In this document: in pieces, positions 1 through 8,052 of the stretch
Numbering within the stretch: position 1 is the stretch's first letter
How the letters are laid out: each line of letters begins with the position of its first letter
DNA from: OLB7 sp966250335
GTDB taxonomy: Bacteria > Bacteroidota > Ignavibacteria > OLB7
NCBI GenBank assembly: GCA_966250335.1
Contig: CBINGZ010000010.1
Span: 1 to 64,000 of the forward strand
Direction of reading: 5' to 3'
Length of the DNA: 64,000 nucleotides
Translations under genes and position numbers: made by a program
The notes under the pieces: model-generated
What the model saw: only the letters and a program-made list of their open reading frames with translations
Databases searched by the model: none
What the model was told of the DNA's origin: nothing

Positions 1-386
1 ACGGCCGAGACGATCCCCTCGATCAGCACGATGTGGCCGTGGGAATCGGTCGGGAGGAAGAAGGAGTAATCCTTGAAGGTCACCCTCATCTGTTCCTCCC
101 CCTCCCCCAGAATCATCCAGCACCCTTTCCTGCTGCAGACATCGGCGACGCGCCCCCGCAGCAGAATGGGGCGTCCGTGGAGGGCCGTGTCGGTCAGCGC
201 CCGTTTCAGGTCGACGGCGCCGTCGCGATCGAGACTGAGCTCTCCGCCGAAGCTCCGCTCGGATGGGGAATCGGCCGTCGTTTCGACCGAAAGGGAGACC
301 GAGGCCGACTCCGTCTGTGCGTGAATCGACCCCGAGGCGGCCGCCGCGAGGGCGGCGAAGACGAGAAGGCGGGTGACTGTCGTCAT
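1..386 (-). CDS. DUF4920-like exported protein (3' end outside window)
   Basis: The reverse strand reads from ATG at 386 with no stop to the window edge, so this is the N-terminal 128 residues of a longer protein. Residues 1-23 form a Sec-type signal peptide (basic start, Leu/Ala core, ending SIHAQ). Near residues 75-115 it has GRVADVCSRKGCWM followed by MRVTFKDYSFFLPTDS, the pattern of the DUF4920 family of small periplasmic proteins with a conserved VCxxKGCWM cysteine pair. Biochemical function is not established for the family; the two cysteines could bind metal or form a disulfide. The identification rests on this motif pair. Confidence 0.75.
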   Translation of the reverse strand, partial: MTTVTRLLVFAALAAAASGSIHAQTESASVSLSVETTADSPSERSFGGELSLDRDGAVDLKRALTDTALHGRPILLRGRVADVCSRKGCWMILGEGEEQMRVTFKDYSFFLPTDSHGHIVLIEGIVSA

Positions 387-567
387 ACTGAAACGGGTGT
401 TAAGAAGTGGCGGCAGGGGCCCCGGAACGACAAATGTGCGAACGGGGCCGAGTTTCAGACTCTTACCTTGCCGGTTGGGACGAAAATGGTAAATTTCCCG
501 TTGCTGCCGTTCCGTCATTCTCGAAATCCGGGGGGCAGCACTTTCAGGAACATTACGGATTACATAC

Positions 568-963
568 ATGGCACGACGAGCTAGGCAATCGAAGTACATT
601 ACGTTGACGAATATGTGTGAGCTCTGCGTCAATCCGACCAAGTTCGAGCTGGTCGGCGAGGTGGCGGGCCAGGAGGAGGGGAAGCGGTGGGCAAAATGCG
701 CAAAGTGTCATCATACCATGATGATCGATATGATGGTCATCGAGGGGGAGCGGCGCGCGACCAAGGAAGTCAACGTATCGGTCGAAGATTGCATCCCTTA
801 TTCGCCGAGAAGCGTCTACACGATCGGCGACGCAATCTACCACAAGGCGTGGGATGATGTCGGAACGGTAGTGTCCAAGGAACTGACGTCCAACGGCAGC
901 CAGGCGATCGTCGTGTCGTTCAACAAGGTCGGTGAGAAGCGTCTCATCGAGAATATCACGTAA
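568..963 (+). CDS. small zinc-ribbon protein with SH3/KOW-like C-terminus
   Basis: This is a 131-residue protein. The N-terminus is basic (MARRARQSK). Two CxxC pairs (CELC near residue 17, CAKC near residue 46) look like a zinc ribbon. The C-terminal third (YTIGDAIYHKAWDDVGTVVSKE, then VSFNKVGEKRL) resembles the small beta-barrel found at the C-terminus of UvrD-type helicases and in CarD-like RNA-polymerase binding modules. A nucleic-acid or RNA-polymerase associated role is therefore plausible but inferred. It lies upstream of rpsU in the same direction. No good ribosome binding site precedes ATG 568; an internal ATG at 613 would remove the basic tail but keep both CxxC pairs. Confidence 0.75.
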   Translation: MARRARQSKYITLTNMCELCVNPTKFELVGEVAGQEEGKRWAKCAKCHHTMMIDMMVIEGERRATKEVNVSVEDCIPYSPRSVYTIGDAIYHKAWDDVGTVVSKELTSNGSQAIVVSFNKVGEKRLIENIT

Positions 964-1098
964 CCCGGTAGAGAAGAAAGAACGTCCTCCTTCCATCCCC
1001 TCTCTCCATGAGACGTGGGAAGGGAGGAGGATTTCGACAGAGGATAGAGCAGCAGTCGGCAATTCACGAAACTTTTCACGATAAAAATCGATCCCAAC

Positions 1099-1107
1099 GG
1101 AGGTGAT
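1099..1107 (+). promoter_or_regulatory. rpsU ribosome binding site that fixes a TTG start
   Basis: GGAGGTGAT is a near-perfect anti-16S complement ending five bases before TTG 1113. The TGA in the rpsU frame overlaps it at 1104-1106, so no upstream start is possible. Confidence 0.8.
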
Positions 1108-1112
1108 ACGCA

Positions 1113-1307
1113 TTGATCGGAGTAACCGTTCAGGAAGGTGAGTCGATAGACCGCGCGATTCGTCGCTTCAAGAAGAAGTATGAGCGTTCGGGTGTCTTGA
1201 AGGAATTCAAGCGTCGCACGTCGTTCACGAAACCGTCGATCTCGAACCGCATGGCGCGGCTGAAGGCCATTCGTCGCCAGGAGCGAATCTCGAAAGAGAT
1301 GCAGTAA
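1113..1307 (+). CDS. rpsU: 30S ribosomal protein S21
   Basis: This is a 64-residue S21 of the small ribosomal subunit, involved in mRNA recognition during initiation. The sequence shows the family signature: a short beta N-terminus (IGVTVQEGESIDRAIRRFKK), a kinked helical middle with KKYERSGVLKEFKRR, and a basic tail. The start must be the TTG at 1113: an in-frame TGA lies at 1104-1106 and there is no ATG or GTG between. A strong Shine-Dalgarno, GGAGGTGAT at 1099-1107, is placed correctly for it. A weak hairpin follows the stop. Confidence 0.95.
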   Translation: MIGVTVQEGESIDRAIRRFKKKYERSGVLKEFKRRTSFTKPSISNRMARLKAIRRQERISKEMQ

Positions 1308-1314
1308 TCGCCAG

Positions 1315-1344
1315 GCCTCCGGCGGAGCATGTCCGTCCGGAGGA
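1315..1344 (+). terminator. weak hairpin after rpsU
   Basis: GCCTCCGGCGGA pairs with TCCGTCCGGAGG with one bulged base. Only a mixed C/T stretch follows, so termination would be partial; it may allow read-through to the next gene. Confidence 0.35.
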
Positions 1345-1508
1345 CCTCTCTTCCCGCATGGAGGACGGCCGATCGGGTCGTTCTCCATTCAGGTCTCAGG
1401 GACCTCCCGGCCTCGTTTCGGTCCGGCCGGTCCCTCGTGCTTCTCCGGGGTTTCCCTTGCGAAGCGCCGGATATGTTCAAAAAAACCACTTGCAGGAGAC
1501 AGGGGCCA

Positions 1509-1811
1509 ATGAGCGATGATGGAAGTATGAACGACGGAGAGATACCGATCGTCGATCGTCTCGTTCACAAGGGGAAAGGAGTGCTTGAGCTCTGCCTGGA
1601 GCGAAACAAGGTGCTCTGCGTCAAAGGATTCATCGACTGCCAGATCGAGCGCGGGGGAGAGTATGTGAAGGTGGTCGAGAAGATGGTCGACTTCATAGGC
1701 CACGAACTCGAGATCGCCGGCGACAGGCGCCGCAGGGAGATCCTGAAGGATCTTCACGGTTATGCCGCCGCCCAGCTCGAGGCGATGAACGTCGCCGACG
1801 GCGTGGAATAA
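1509..1811 (+). CDS. hypothetical protein, 100 aa
   Basis: This is a 100-residue soluble protein with no signal peptide. The start at 1509 is preceded by GCAGGAGAC (1492-1500). A second ATG at 1527 is possible and would still leave the conserved-looking body. The sequence is charged and predicted alpha/beta (KGKGVLELCLERNKVLCVKGFIDC, then a long amphipathic helix ending LKDLHGYAAAQLEAM). It contains three cysteines not arranged as a known metal site. I do not recognise the family. It sits between rpsU and leuS on the same strand, with no terminator strong enough to exclude cotranscription with rpsU. Confidence 0.6.
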   Translation: MSDDGSMNDGEIPIVDRLVHKGKGVLELCLERNKVLCVKGFIDCQIERGGEYVKVVEKMVDFIGHELEIAGDRRRREILKDLHGYAAAQLEAMNVADGVE

Positions 1812-1880
1812 ATCCCACCCTCTCGCCCGACCCGGCCGTGAACCAGGGAGACCCCGAGAAAACAGCAGGCTACCGGAAGA

Positions 1881-1952
1881 TCTTCTCTCTTCTCCTGACT
1901 CTGTCTCCTCTGTGACTCCCTGTTTATTTTCTTTCTTCTTCTCCCCCCCTTC
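1881..1952 (+). promoter_or_regulatory. pyrimidine-rich leader upstream of leuS (possible rut site)
   Basis: About 64 of 72 bases are C or T, with very few G. C-rich, G-poor RNA of this kind is what the Rho factor loads on, so this could be a Rho-dependent termination region between the upstream genes and leuS. It could also be chance composition. No T-box motif was found in 1812-2051. Confidence 0.3.
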
Positions 1953-2051
1953 GGAAGCCTCGTAACGCCCCCCACCCCCAACCGTGAACAACAGAATAGA
2001 AAGCCTCATCCCACCGTCCCCCGCACGGTCGAACAAAGTTCTCTCTTAATT

Positions 2052-4664
2052 ATGGCGTACCCATTCAACGACATCGAAGAACGCTGGCAACGACACTGGC
2101 TGGAGTCGGGAACATTCCGTACCGACACCGCCGACCATACGAAGCCGAAATACTACGTGCTCGACATGTTCCCCTACCCCTCCGGGGAGGGACTACATAT
2201 CGGGCACCCCGAAGGGTACACCGCCTCCGACATCGTTGCGCGATACAAGCGTAACCGCGGCTTCAACGTTCTCCACCCGATGGGCTGGGACGCGTTCGGC
2301 CTCCCCGCCGAGCAGTACGCGATGAAGACGAACGTTCATCCCCGGATCACGACCGAGCGGAACATCAACAACTTCCGCCGCCAGCTCCAGTCGATCGGCT
2401 TCAGCTACGACTGGTCGCGCGAGCTGAACACGACCGATCCGAACTATCACCGCTGGACGCAGTGGATCTTCCTGACGCTCCACGATACATGGTTCGATAT
2501 CCGGAGCGGGAAGGGACGCCCCGTGGCGGAACTTGTCTCCGAGCTGGAGTCGACCGGAACGTCGGCGCTGGTGAAGCCTGCGTCGTACGACGGCGAGTGG
2601 GGCTTCGGTCCGGAGCGGTGGAGAGGGATGAGCGATCTGGAGCGACAGGAGTTCCTGGCCGCCTTCAGGCTCGTCTACGAGGCCGAGGTCGCCGTGAACT
2701 GGTGCGAGGGACTCGGCTCCGTGCTCGCCAACGAGGAGGTGGACGAATGGGTCGACAAGGGATATAGCGTCGAGCGGCGGCCGATGCGCCAGTGGATGAT
2801 GCGGATCACCGCCTACGCCGATCGGCTGCTGGAGGGACTCGACAGCCTGAACTGGCCCGATTCCACACTCCGGATGCAGCGCGAATGGATCGGCCGCTCC
2901 ACCGGCGCCGAGATCGTGTTCCGGACCGAGTCGGGTGAGACGATCAAGGTCTTCACCACCCGTCCCGACACTCTCTTCGGCGTCACCTTCCTGACGGTGG
3001 CCCCGGAGCACCCGCTGGTGGAGACGCTGACGACGGCCGATCAGCGGGAGGCGGTGGAGGAGTACCGTCGACAGGCCTCCATGAAGAGCGACCGCGACAG
3101 ACAGGCGAGCGACGAGAAGACGGGAGTCTTTACCGGGAGCTATGCGATCCATCCCGCCAGCGGCGAGAAGGTTCCGATCTGGACCGGCGATTACGTGCTG
3201 GCCGGCTACGGCACCGGCGCCGTGATGGGGGTTCCCTCGCACGACGAGCGCGATTTCGAGTTCGCGATCCGGTTCGGCCTCACGATCCGTCCGGTGATCG
3301 AGCCCGCCGCCGACCATCCCGACCATGCGGCGGTGATGGCCGGGGCGGTCTGCTACACCGGGACCGGCATCATGGTCAGCTCCGGCGAGTTCAACGGGAT
3401 CGACTCGGAGGCGGGGAAATACGCGGTCACCGAGAAGCTCTCCCTCTCCGGAAAGGCGCGCGCCACGGTCCAGTACAAGCAGCGCGACTGGCTCTTCAGC
3501 CGTCAGCGTTACTGGGGGGAGCCGATACCGCTGGTGCGGTACGAGAACGGCCTGGTCCTCCCGCTGAGCCCCGAGGAACTCCCTCTGGCGCTCCCCAATC
3601 TGGAGGAGTTCAAGCCCTCCGGTTCCACCGAGTCGCCGCTGGCGCTGGCGACCGACTGGCTCACGGTGGAGCATCCTGTCCACGGCAGGGGACGTCGCGA
3701 GACGAACACGATGCCGCAGTGGGCCGGCTCCTGCTGGTACTATCTGCGATATATCGATCCGAAGAACGAGACGGCGCCGGTGGACCCCGAGCTGGAGCGC
3801 TACTGGATGCCGGTCGATCTCTACATCGGCGGCGGCGAGCACGCGGTGCTCCATCTCCTCTATGCGCGCTTCTGGCACAAGGTGCTCTACGATCGCGGCT
3901 ACGTCTCCACCGACGAGCCGTTCAGGACGCTGGTGCACCAGGGACTGATTCTGGGAGAGGACTCGCAGAAGATGTCGAAGTCGCGGGGGAACGTCATCAA
4001 TCCCGACACGATCATCGCCGACTCGGGCGCCGACGCGCTGAGACTCTTCGAGATGTTCCTCGGTCCGCTGGAGATGGTGAAACCGTGGTCGACGAAGGGG
4101 ATCGAGGGGGTCCGCCGCTTCCTGAACCGTGTCTGGCGGATGACCGTCGGGGACGAGGAGTCGAACGTCGAGGCGAAGATCACCGACCGCGCGATGACGG
4201 CCGAGGAGGAGCGGGTGCTGCACGCGACGATCAGGAAGGTGACGGAGGATATCGAGGGGCTCCGCTTCAACACGGCGATCTCCGCGATGATGGTCTTTGT
4301 CAACGAGTTCATCAACCTGGAGGAGAAGCCTCGTGAGGCGATGGAGGCGTTCACGATCGTTCTCTCGCCGATGGCCCCGCATATCGCCGAGGAGATCTGG
4401 CGTCGTCTGGGACACGAGGAGTCGATCGCCTACGCTCCCTGGCCGGCCTACGACGAGGCGAAGATCGCCGAGGCGGAGATCGAGATCGTGCTCCAGGTCA
4501 ACAGCAAGATCCGCGGCAAGGTGATGGTCCCGGCCGGCACCGACTCCGATGAGCTGGAACGGATCGCGCTGGGAGAAGCCGCCGTCGCAAGCCTGATCGA
4601 AGGGAAGACGGTGAGAAAGGTGATAGCGGTGAAGGACCGGCTGGTGAACGTGATCGCCAGTTGA
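2052..4664 (+). CDS. leuS: leucyl-tRNA synthetase
   Basis: This is an 870-residue class I aminoacyl-tRNA synthetase charging tRNA-Leu in the cytoplasm. The HIGH-type motif is GLHIGH near residue 56, and the KMSKS loop (QKMSKSRGN) is near residue 640. The CP1 editing domain is visible from about residue 290 (FTTRPDTLFGVTF) and contains the GTGAVMGVPSHDERD segment near 390. The C-terminus has the LQVNSKIRGKV anchor. Between the Rossmann part and VNWCEGLGSVLANEEV is an insert of roughly 50 residues (RPVAELVSELE...), which I recognise from Bacteroidota-type LeuRS. It is followed by a terminator, so it is the last gene of its unit. Confidence 0.98.
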   Translation: MAYPFNDIEERWQRHWLESGTFRTDTADHTKPKYYVLDMFPYPSGEGLHIGHPEGYTASDIVARYKRNRGFNVLHPMGWDAFGLPAEQYAMKTNVHPRITTERNINNFRRQLQSIGFSYDWSRELNTTDPNYHRWTQWIFLTLHDTWFDIRSGKGRPVAELVSELESTGTSALVKPASYDGEWGFGPERWRGMSDLERQEFLAAFRLVYEAEVAVNWCEGLGSVLANEEVDEWVDKGYSVERRPMRQWMMRITAYADRLLEGLDSLNWPDSTLRMQREWIGRSTGAEIVFRTESGETIKVFTTRPDTLFGVTFLTVAPEHPLVETLTTADQREAVEEYRRQASMKSDRDRQASDEKTGVFTGSYAIHPASGEKVPIWTGDYVLAGYGTGAVMGVPSHDERDFEFAIRFGLTIRPVIEPAADHPDHAAVMAGAVCYTGTGIMVSSGEFNGIDSEAGKYAVTEKLSLSGKARATVQYKQRDWLFSRQRYWGEPIPLVRYENGLVLPLSPEELPLALPNLEEFKPSGSTESPLALATDWLTVEHPVHGRGRRETNTMPQWAGSCWYYLRYIDPKNETAPVDPELERYWMPVDLYIGGGEHAVLHLLYARFWHKVLYDRGYVSTDEPFRTLVHQGLILGEDSQKMSKSRGNVINPDTIIADSGADALRLFEMFLGPLEMVKPWSTKGIEGVRRFLNRVWRMTVGDEESNVEAKITDRAMTAEEERVLHATIRKVTEDIEGLRFNTAISAMMVFVNEFINLEEKPREAMEAFTIVLSPMAPHIAEEIWRRLGHEESIAYAPWPAYDEAKIAEAEIEIVLQVNSKIRGKVMVPAGTDSDELERIALGEAAVASLIEGKTVRKVIAVKDRLVNVIAS

Positions 4665-5240
4665 TCGCGGTCGATGGAGATTGGAAGAAAAGCGAAGGGA
4701 CGCCGCTGTCGGCGTCCCTTCGCTTTTTATGTCGTTGAGCGATTGCTCGATTGCTGGAGATTTCGGGATGTGTTGGGAAAATACGGGCGGAGGCGCCGTC
4801 TATCTCGGGGAGTCTCCCGGCCTAATGTACTGATAGGGTTGGGACATTATGGGGATTGGGATGTAAGGATCGCCGCATTCAGACAATAATTCAGCAACAA
4901 ATAGAGTGTCGACGAGCCATGTCTCGATAGATAATACGTGATGCAGGAATTGCCCGTTTCCGGTGCGTGCAGGGCGTATCCGATAGCGATAGCAGGGGGG
5001 ATTTGTGTCTTTAATGGAGTTCGTCGGTTGTCAGGTCGGTGATGATGGAGATCGATGCTGCGTTTAATGGTGTAGTCGCTTGATATGATCGGAAAGATGT
5101 TGCCCGTTTGTTGAAAAACCTGACAATACGATATAAGCATGATATGTTCGAATCCATTCCTGGTTGTGAGGGAAGGTAGACTTGCTTGACCTAATGGCGC
5201 CTGATAAGAGAACTTCGTCACTCTTCAAGCGGGGATAATC
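4665..5240. other. intergenic, AT-richer stretch after leuS
   Basis: Apart from the leuS terminator at its left end I see no gene here. From about 4730 the base composition becomes clearly AT-richer than the flanking genes. The short reading frames have no ribosome binding sites or recognisable protein features. Confidence 0.6.
4688..4727 (+). terminator. leuS terminator
   Basis: AAAAGCGAAGGGACGCC pairs with GGCGTCCCTTCGCTTTT around a six-base loop and ends in a T run, a classic intrinsic terminator 23 bases after the leuS stop. The A/T flanks make it potentially bidirectional. Confidence 0.92.
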
Positions 5241-5909
5241 ATGAGGACTGTAAACTGTATCGTAGTGTGGCTCCTGCTCCTCTTTGTGAGAGATGCGGTG
5301 GCACAAGTTTGTCCGGAGTGTGACGCCAGGCAGGACTTTACCTGCCTTACCGTCAAGACGAGCCCGAGTGTTACCGTGCCTTCCTCTAAGGTCGGTGCGT
5401 ACTACAGCTTCATGATGAATTATGATTATGGCGTGGTTGACTACACGGCTACGGAGTTCAGGAAGAACACTTCAGTTATTGCGTTGAATAACTGGTGCAG
5501 GAATAAACGGACAAGGAATCTTGATGCCGGAGATTTGACCAATGCGAGTAGGACGGAAGATATTTTACTCGCAACTGGTGATGTTCTGTCGTCTTATCGA
5601 GAGTTCAGCTGGTATAATCCTGTGGACTCGACAGCAGTGGAAGAGAATAATGTGGTGAAGTCGTTTGCTCTCTACCCGAATCCGACAAGCGCCCATATTG
5701 ATATATCCGTGGAACTTAATTCTACAGAAGATCCGACTACAGTGGCTATATATGATCCTCAGGGGGCATTGGTGTTTATGCCTGTGATCAGCCATGTCGG
5801 CTCTGATCTGCATGTCGGCTGTGATTTCGAATCTTCCGGGTGGTATACTGTCGTGATATATCAGGGTAGTGTGCCGGTGGCAAGTACAATCGTTCATGTA
5901 ACTCAATAG
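5241..5909 (+). CDS. T9SS C-terminal sorting-domain exported protein
   Basis: This is a 222-residue protein. Residues 1-21 form a signal peptide (MRTVNCIVVWLLLLFVRDAVAQ). The mature N-terminus is cysteine-bearing (VCPECDARQDFTC), followed by about 90 residues I do not recognise. The last about 80 residues are a Por/T9SS sorting domain: SFALYPNPTSAHIDISVEL opens it, then VAIYDPQG and a C-terminal strand with GWYTVVIYQG. Such domains direct cargo through the type IX system to the cell surface in this superphylum. Codon and base use are much AT-richer than in neighbouring genes, suggesting recent acquisition. A small cysteine-rich gene follows after 8 bases and may be cotranscribed. Confidence 0.8.
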   Translation: MRTVNCIVVWLLLLFVRDAVAQVCPECDARQDFTCLTVKTSPSVTVPSSKVGAYYSFMMNYDYGVVDYTATEFRKNTSVIALNNWCRNKRTRNLDAGDLTNASRTEDILLATGDVLSSYREFSWYNPVDSTAVEENNVVKSFALYPNPTSAHIDISVELNSTEDPTTVAIYDPQGALVFMPVISHVGSDLHVGCDFESSGWYTVVIYQGSVPVASTIVHVTQ

Positions 5910-5917
5910 GGGGTTCC

Positions 5918-6175
5918 ATGAGTTCCTTCACGATAGTCCGGTTGGCTCTTGTGCGGGGTTTACTCTCGATTACAGGGTCGGGGATCGCTTCGGCACGGAC
6001 TGCATATGCAGGGAATGAGGGTGATAACTGTGGAGACATACCTACTCCGGGGCCGGGGTGTGTATGTTTTATGGTGTTTAATGATGGAGAATTTGAATGT
6101 GCGTATTGCGGTAAGGGTAGGCCCGGGCCGGGCAATAAGCTGTGTGACACCGATGTGGACTGTCTCAGCTGGTAG
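5918..6175 (+). CDS. small cysteine-rich, probably exported protein
   Basis: This is an 85-residue protein of unknown family, 8 bases downstream of a T9SS cargo gene and preceded by an AGGGGG-type ribosome binding site. The first about 31 residues are mostly hydrophobic and end SARTAYA, which could be a signal peptide, although arginines interrupt it. The remaining about 54 residues hold seven cysteines (NCGD, GCVC, ECAYC, LCDT, DCLS) and two proline-glycine turns, PTPGPGC and GRPGPGN. This looks like a compact disulfide-rich secreted peptide. An overlapping frame (5949-6203) is also open but lacks a good start. Reality of the gene is likely, function unknown. Confidence 0.55.
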   Translation: MSSFTIVRLALVRGLLSITGSGIASARTAYAGNEGDNCGDIPTPGPGCVCFMVFNDGEFECAYCGKGRPGPGNKLCDTDVDCLSW

Positions 6176-6205
6176 ACGGAAAGGGCTATTCGCCTGTTCA
6201 TAAGA

Positions 6206-6240
6206 GCCGGGAACGAAGTCAGTTATTCGTTCCCGGCTTG
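6206..6240 (+). terminator. hairpin after the cysteine-rich gene
   Basis: GCCGGGAACGAA (6206-6217) and TTCGTTCCCGGC (6226-6237) form a perfect 12-bp stem with an 8-base loop, 30 bases after the stop. The T run is short. Confidence 0.75.
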
Positions 6241-6465
6241 CTGTTCTGTAGTGAGGGGAGATGCCGGCGAGCTGGCGGAGATCCAGCGTGACACTATCAG
6301 AGAGTAATCGGAAGCTGTTACAACTATCTCCCCGATCGTTGATATATCATGCGAGACTTCATGGACGTCTGACGATAATCCCTCTGACGGCGTCGCCGTC
6401 AGGAGTCGAGAGGCCGTGGAGGAGAGAACGACAAGGCCGATAAGAAGGGAGTAGATAGTCGTCAT
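6223..6465 (-). CDS. doubtful small hydrophobic-start ORF, 80 aa
   Basis: From ATG 6465 this frame gives 80 residues starting with a possible signal peptide (MTTIYSLLIGLVVLSSTASR). Against it: its 3' end runs into the hairpin at 6206-6240, there is no convincing ribosome binding site, and the body resembles no family I know. It is listed because the N-terminus is signal-like. Confidence 0.2.
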   Translation of the reverse strand: MTTIYSLLIGLVVLSSTASRLLTATPSEGLSSDVHEVSHDISTIGEIVVTASDYSLIVSRWISASSPASPLTTEQQAGNE

Positions 6466-6689
6466 GAAGTATCCGGATGAGATCTCTCTATGCTGATAGT
6501 GCTCCTCTGCCGAGGAGAGCACACGCGCCATAGACACACTATTCGGAAAATCTTCTCATCCGCATCCCTCGCGGCATCCTCGCCTCCGATCTGTAACTTG
6601 CCCCCGCACACCCCGTAGCGGTCACGACTTCGATCGGGGCGTGCTCCCTGATGAACATTGTTCCACGCATTAACGATGAGAGGATGACC

Positions 6690-7727
6690 ATGGAGACTAC
6701 CGATTCGATCAGACGGCACAAGGTGAAATTTCCCGGCATCAGCCCCAGATCGTGGGAGCATCCGGCGGACCGGGCGGCGCTGGCCGCGTTGCGGAAGGTT
6801 CCGGGGCTCGATCTGCTGCTGCAGAAGCTGATCGGCGCCACCACCGAGCGATCGCTCAGGCTCGTGTCGCTCGCCTCGGCCGTGCGGGTCACCGAGCGCC
6901 AGTTCCCGAAGGTCAATATCCTCTTCAACGAGGCGTGCGGTATCCTCGACGCCCCGCAGAAGCCGGAGCTTTTCGTCTCGCAGAGCCCCTTTCTCAACGC
7001 CGGGGCGATCGGCGTGGAGCGTCCCTTCATCGTTCTGAATTCATCGCTTCTCGATACGTTGAGCGAGGAGGAACTGCTGGCGGTGATGGCGCACGAGCTC
7101 GGCCACTGCCTCAGCGGGCATGTCCTCTACAAGACCGTGCTGCAGATCCTGCTCCGGCTCTCGATCTATGCGGCGAACATCCCGCTGGGGGGCGCCTCCA
7201 TTCTCGCCATCATCCTTGCCCTGAAGGAGTGGGATCGCAAGAGCGAACTGACCGCCGACCGCGCCGAACTCCTCGTCACCCAGGACCCGAACGTCTCCTA
7301 CTCGCTTCTGATGAAGATGGCCGGCGGACGCCAGATCGCGCAGATGGATTTCAACGAGTTCTTCCTCCAGGCCGCCGAGTACGAGCAGGGGGGGACGGTG
7401 CTCGACAGCGTCTTCAAGCTTCTGAATCTGGCCGGGCAGTCGCACCCCTTCCCGGTGCTCCGCCTTACCGAGCTGAAGACCTGGGTCGACAGCGGCGCCT
7501 ACGGAAACATCATGAGCGGTGACTACATCAGGCGCGACGGGCAGGAGCCGACGAGCGTCTACGAGGATCTCCGCACGGCCGCGAACAAGTATCGCGATGA
7601 CTTCAACAACTCGAAGGACCCCCTGGCCGAAACGCTCCGCAACGCGTCGGCGGGCGTCGACAACGTGAAGGCCAAGGCGAAGGATCTGTTCGATTCGATC
7701 TTCAACGGAGAGAATCGCGGGAACTGA
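6690..7727 (+). CDS. M48-family zinc metallopeptidase
   Basis: This is a protein of about 345 residues. The zinc-binding helix is AHELGHCLSGH (HExxH), and the third ligand is probably the glutamate in SELTADRAE about 55 residues on, as in M48 peptidases. The hydrophobic segment between them (VLQILLRLSIYAANIPLGGASILAIILAL) may sit in or on the membrane. The N-terminus (GISPRSWEHPADRAALAALRKVPGLD) and the C-terminal helix (VDNVKAKAKDLFDSIF) suit a cytoplasmic, membrane-associated family resembling HtpX-like proteins. I chose ATG 6690 because GAGAGG ends six bases before it; ATG 6651 and 6684 are in frame upstream. It ends in a strong terminator and appears monocistronic. Confidence 0.88.
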   Translation: METTDSIRRHKVKFPGISPRSWEHPADRAALAALRKVPGLDLLLQKLIGATTERSLRLVSLASAVRVTERQFPKVNILFNEACGILDAPQKPELFVSQSPFLNAGAIGVERPFIVLNSSLLDTLSEEELLAVMAHELGHCLSGHVLYKTVLQILLRLSIYAANIPLGGASILAIILALKEWDRKSELTADRAELLVTQDPNVSYSLLMKMAGGRQIAQMDFNEFFLQAAEYEQGGTVLDSVFKLLNLAGQSHPFPVLRLTELKTWVDSGAYGNIMSGDYIRRDGQEPTSVYEDLRTAANKYRDDFNNSKDPLAETLRNASAGVDNVKAKAKDLFDSIFNGENRGN

Positions 7728-7766
7728 GACGGGACGCCGTTGCGAACGGCCTTAGGAACGACATCG

Positions 7767-7800
7767 AAGCGTCGGGGAGATTCTCCCCGACGCTTTGTTT
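7767..7800 (+). terminator. terminator after the M48 gene
   Basis: AAGCGTCGGGGAGA (7767-7780) and TCTCCCCGACGCTT (7782-7795) form a 14-bp stem followed by TGTTT. Confidence 0.9.
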
Positions 7801-7883
7801 CGACCGGGATCTCCGGCGGATCGAAAGGTCGTGCCGAAACATTATCCACACCTCCGTGTTTTCCCTCTCCCGGACCTTTACAA

Positions 7884-7912
7884 TTGATTGCAAGGGTGGG
7901 GGTTCGTATTAT
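7884..7912 (+). promoter_or_regulatory. candidate sigma-70 type promoter for the Omp28-like gene
   Basis: TTGATT (7884-7889) and TATTAT (7907-7912) are 17 bases apart and lie about 140 bases before the start codon. The -35 has 4 of 6 and the -10 has 5 of 6 consensus bases. Sigma specificity in this lineage may differ. Confidence 0.35.
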
Positions 7913-8052
7913 TCGCGCCTCCGATCCGGCGGTCGGCTGTCGTGGAGGGCAACCGGCGCGTGGTGTCGCACGATCGAGGGTCCCGGGTGTACGGCGACGG
8001 TCGATCGCTACATGATGTCGACGATCCACATCCATCTTCAGGAGCAGCTCCC

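Larger units (their letters stand above)
6176..6689. other. intergenic region before the M48 peptidase gene
   Basis: This holds the hairpin at 6206-6240 and a minus-strand open frame (6223-6465) that I rate as weak. Composition returns to GC-rich near 6500. No other gene seen. Confidence 0.5.
7728..8052. other. intergenic region with terminator and candidate promoter
   Basis: This contains the terminator at 7767-7800 and a candidate promoter at 7884-7912. The open frame that enters it from 7888 is an N-terminal over-extension of the next gene, whose signal peptide begins at 8053. Confidence 0.6.

Noticed and set aside
1812..2051. T-box leader upstream of leuS
   Set aside because: No T-box sequence or specifier-loop structure could be found; the region is mainly a pyrimidine tract.
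2193..4415. 740-codon antisense frame within leuS
   Set aside because: Shadow of leuS codon bias, no ribosome binding site and no protein features.
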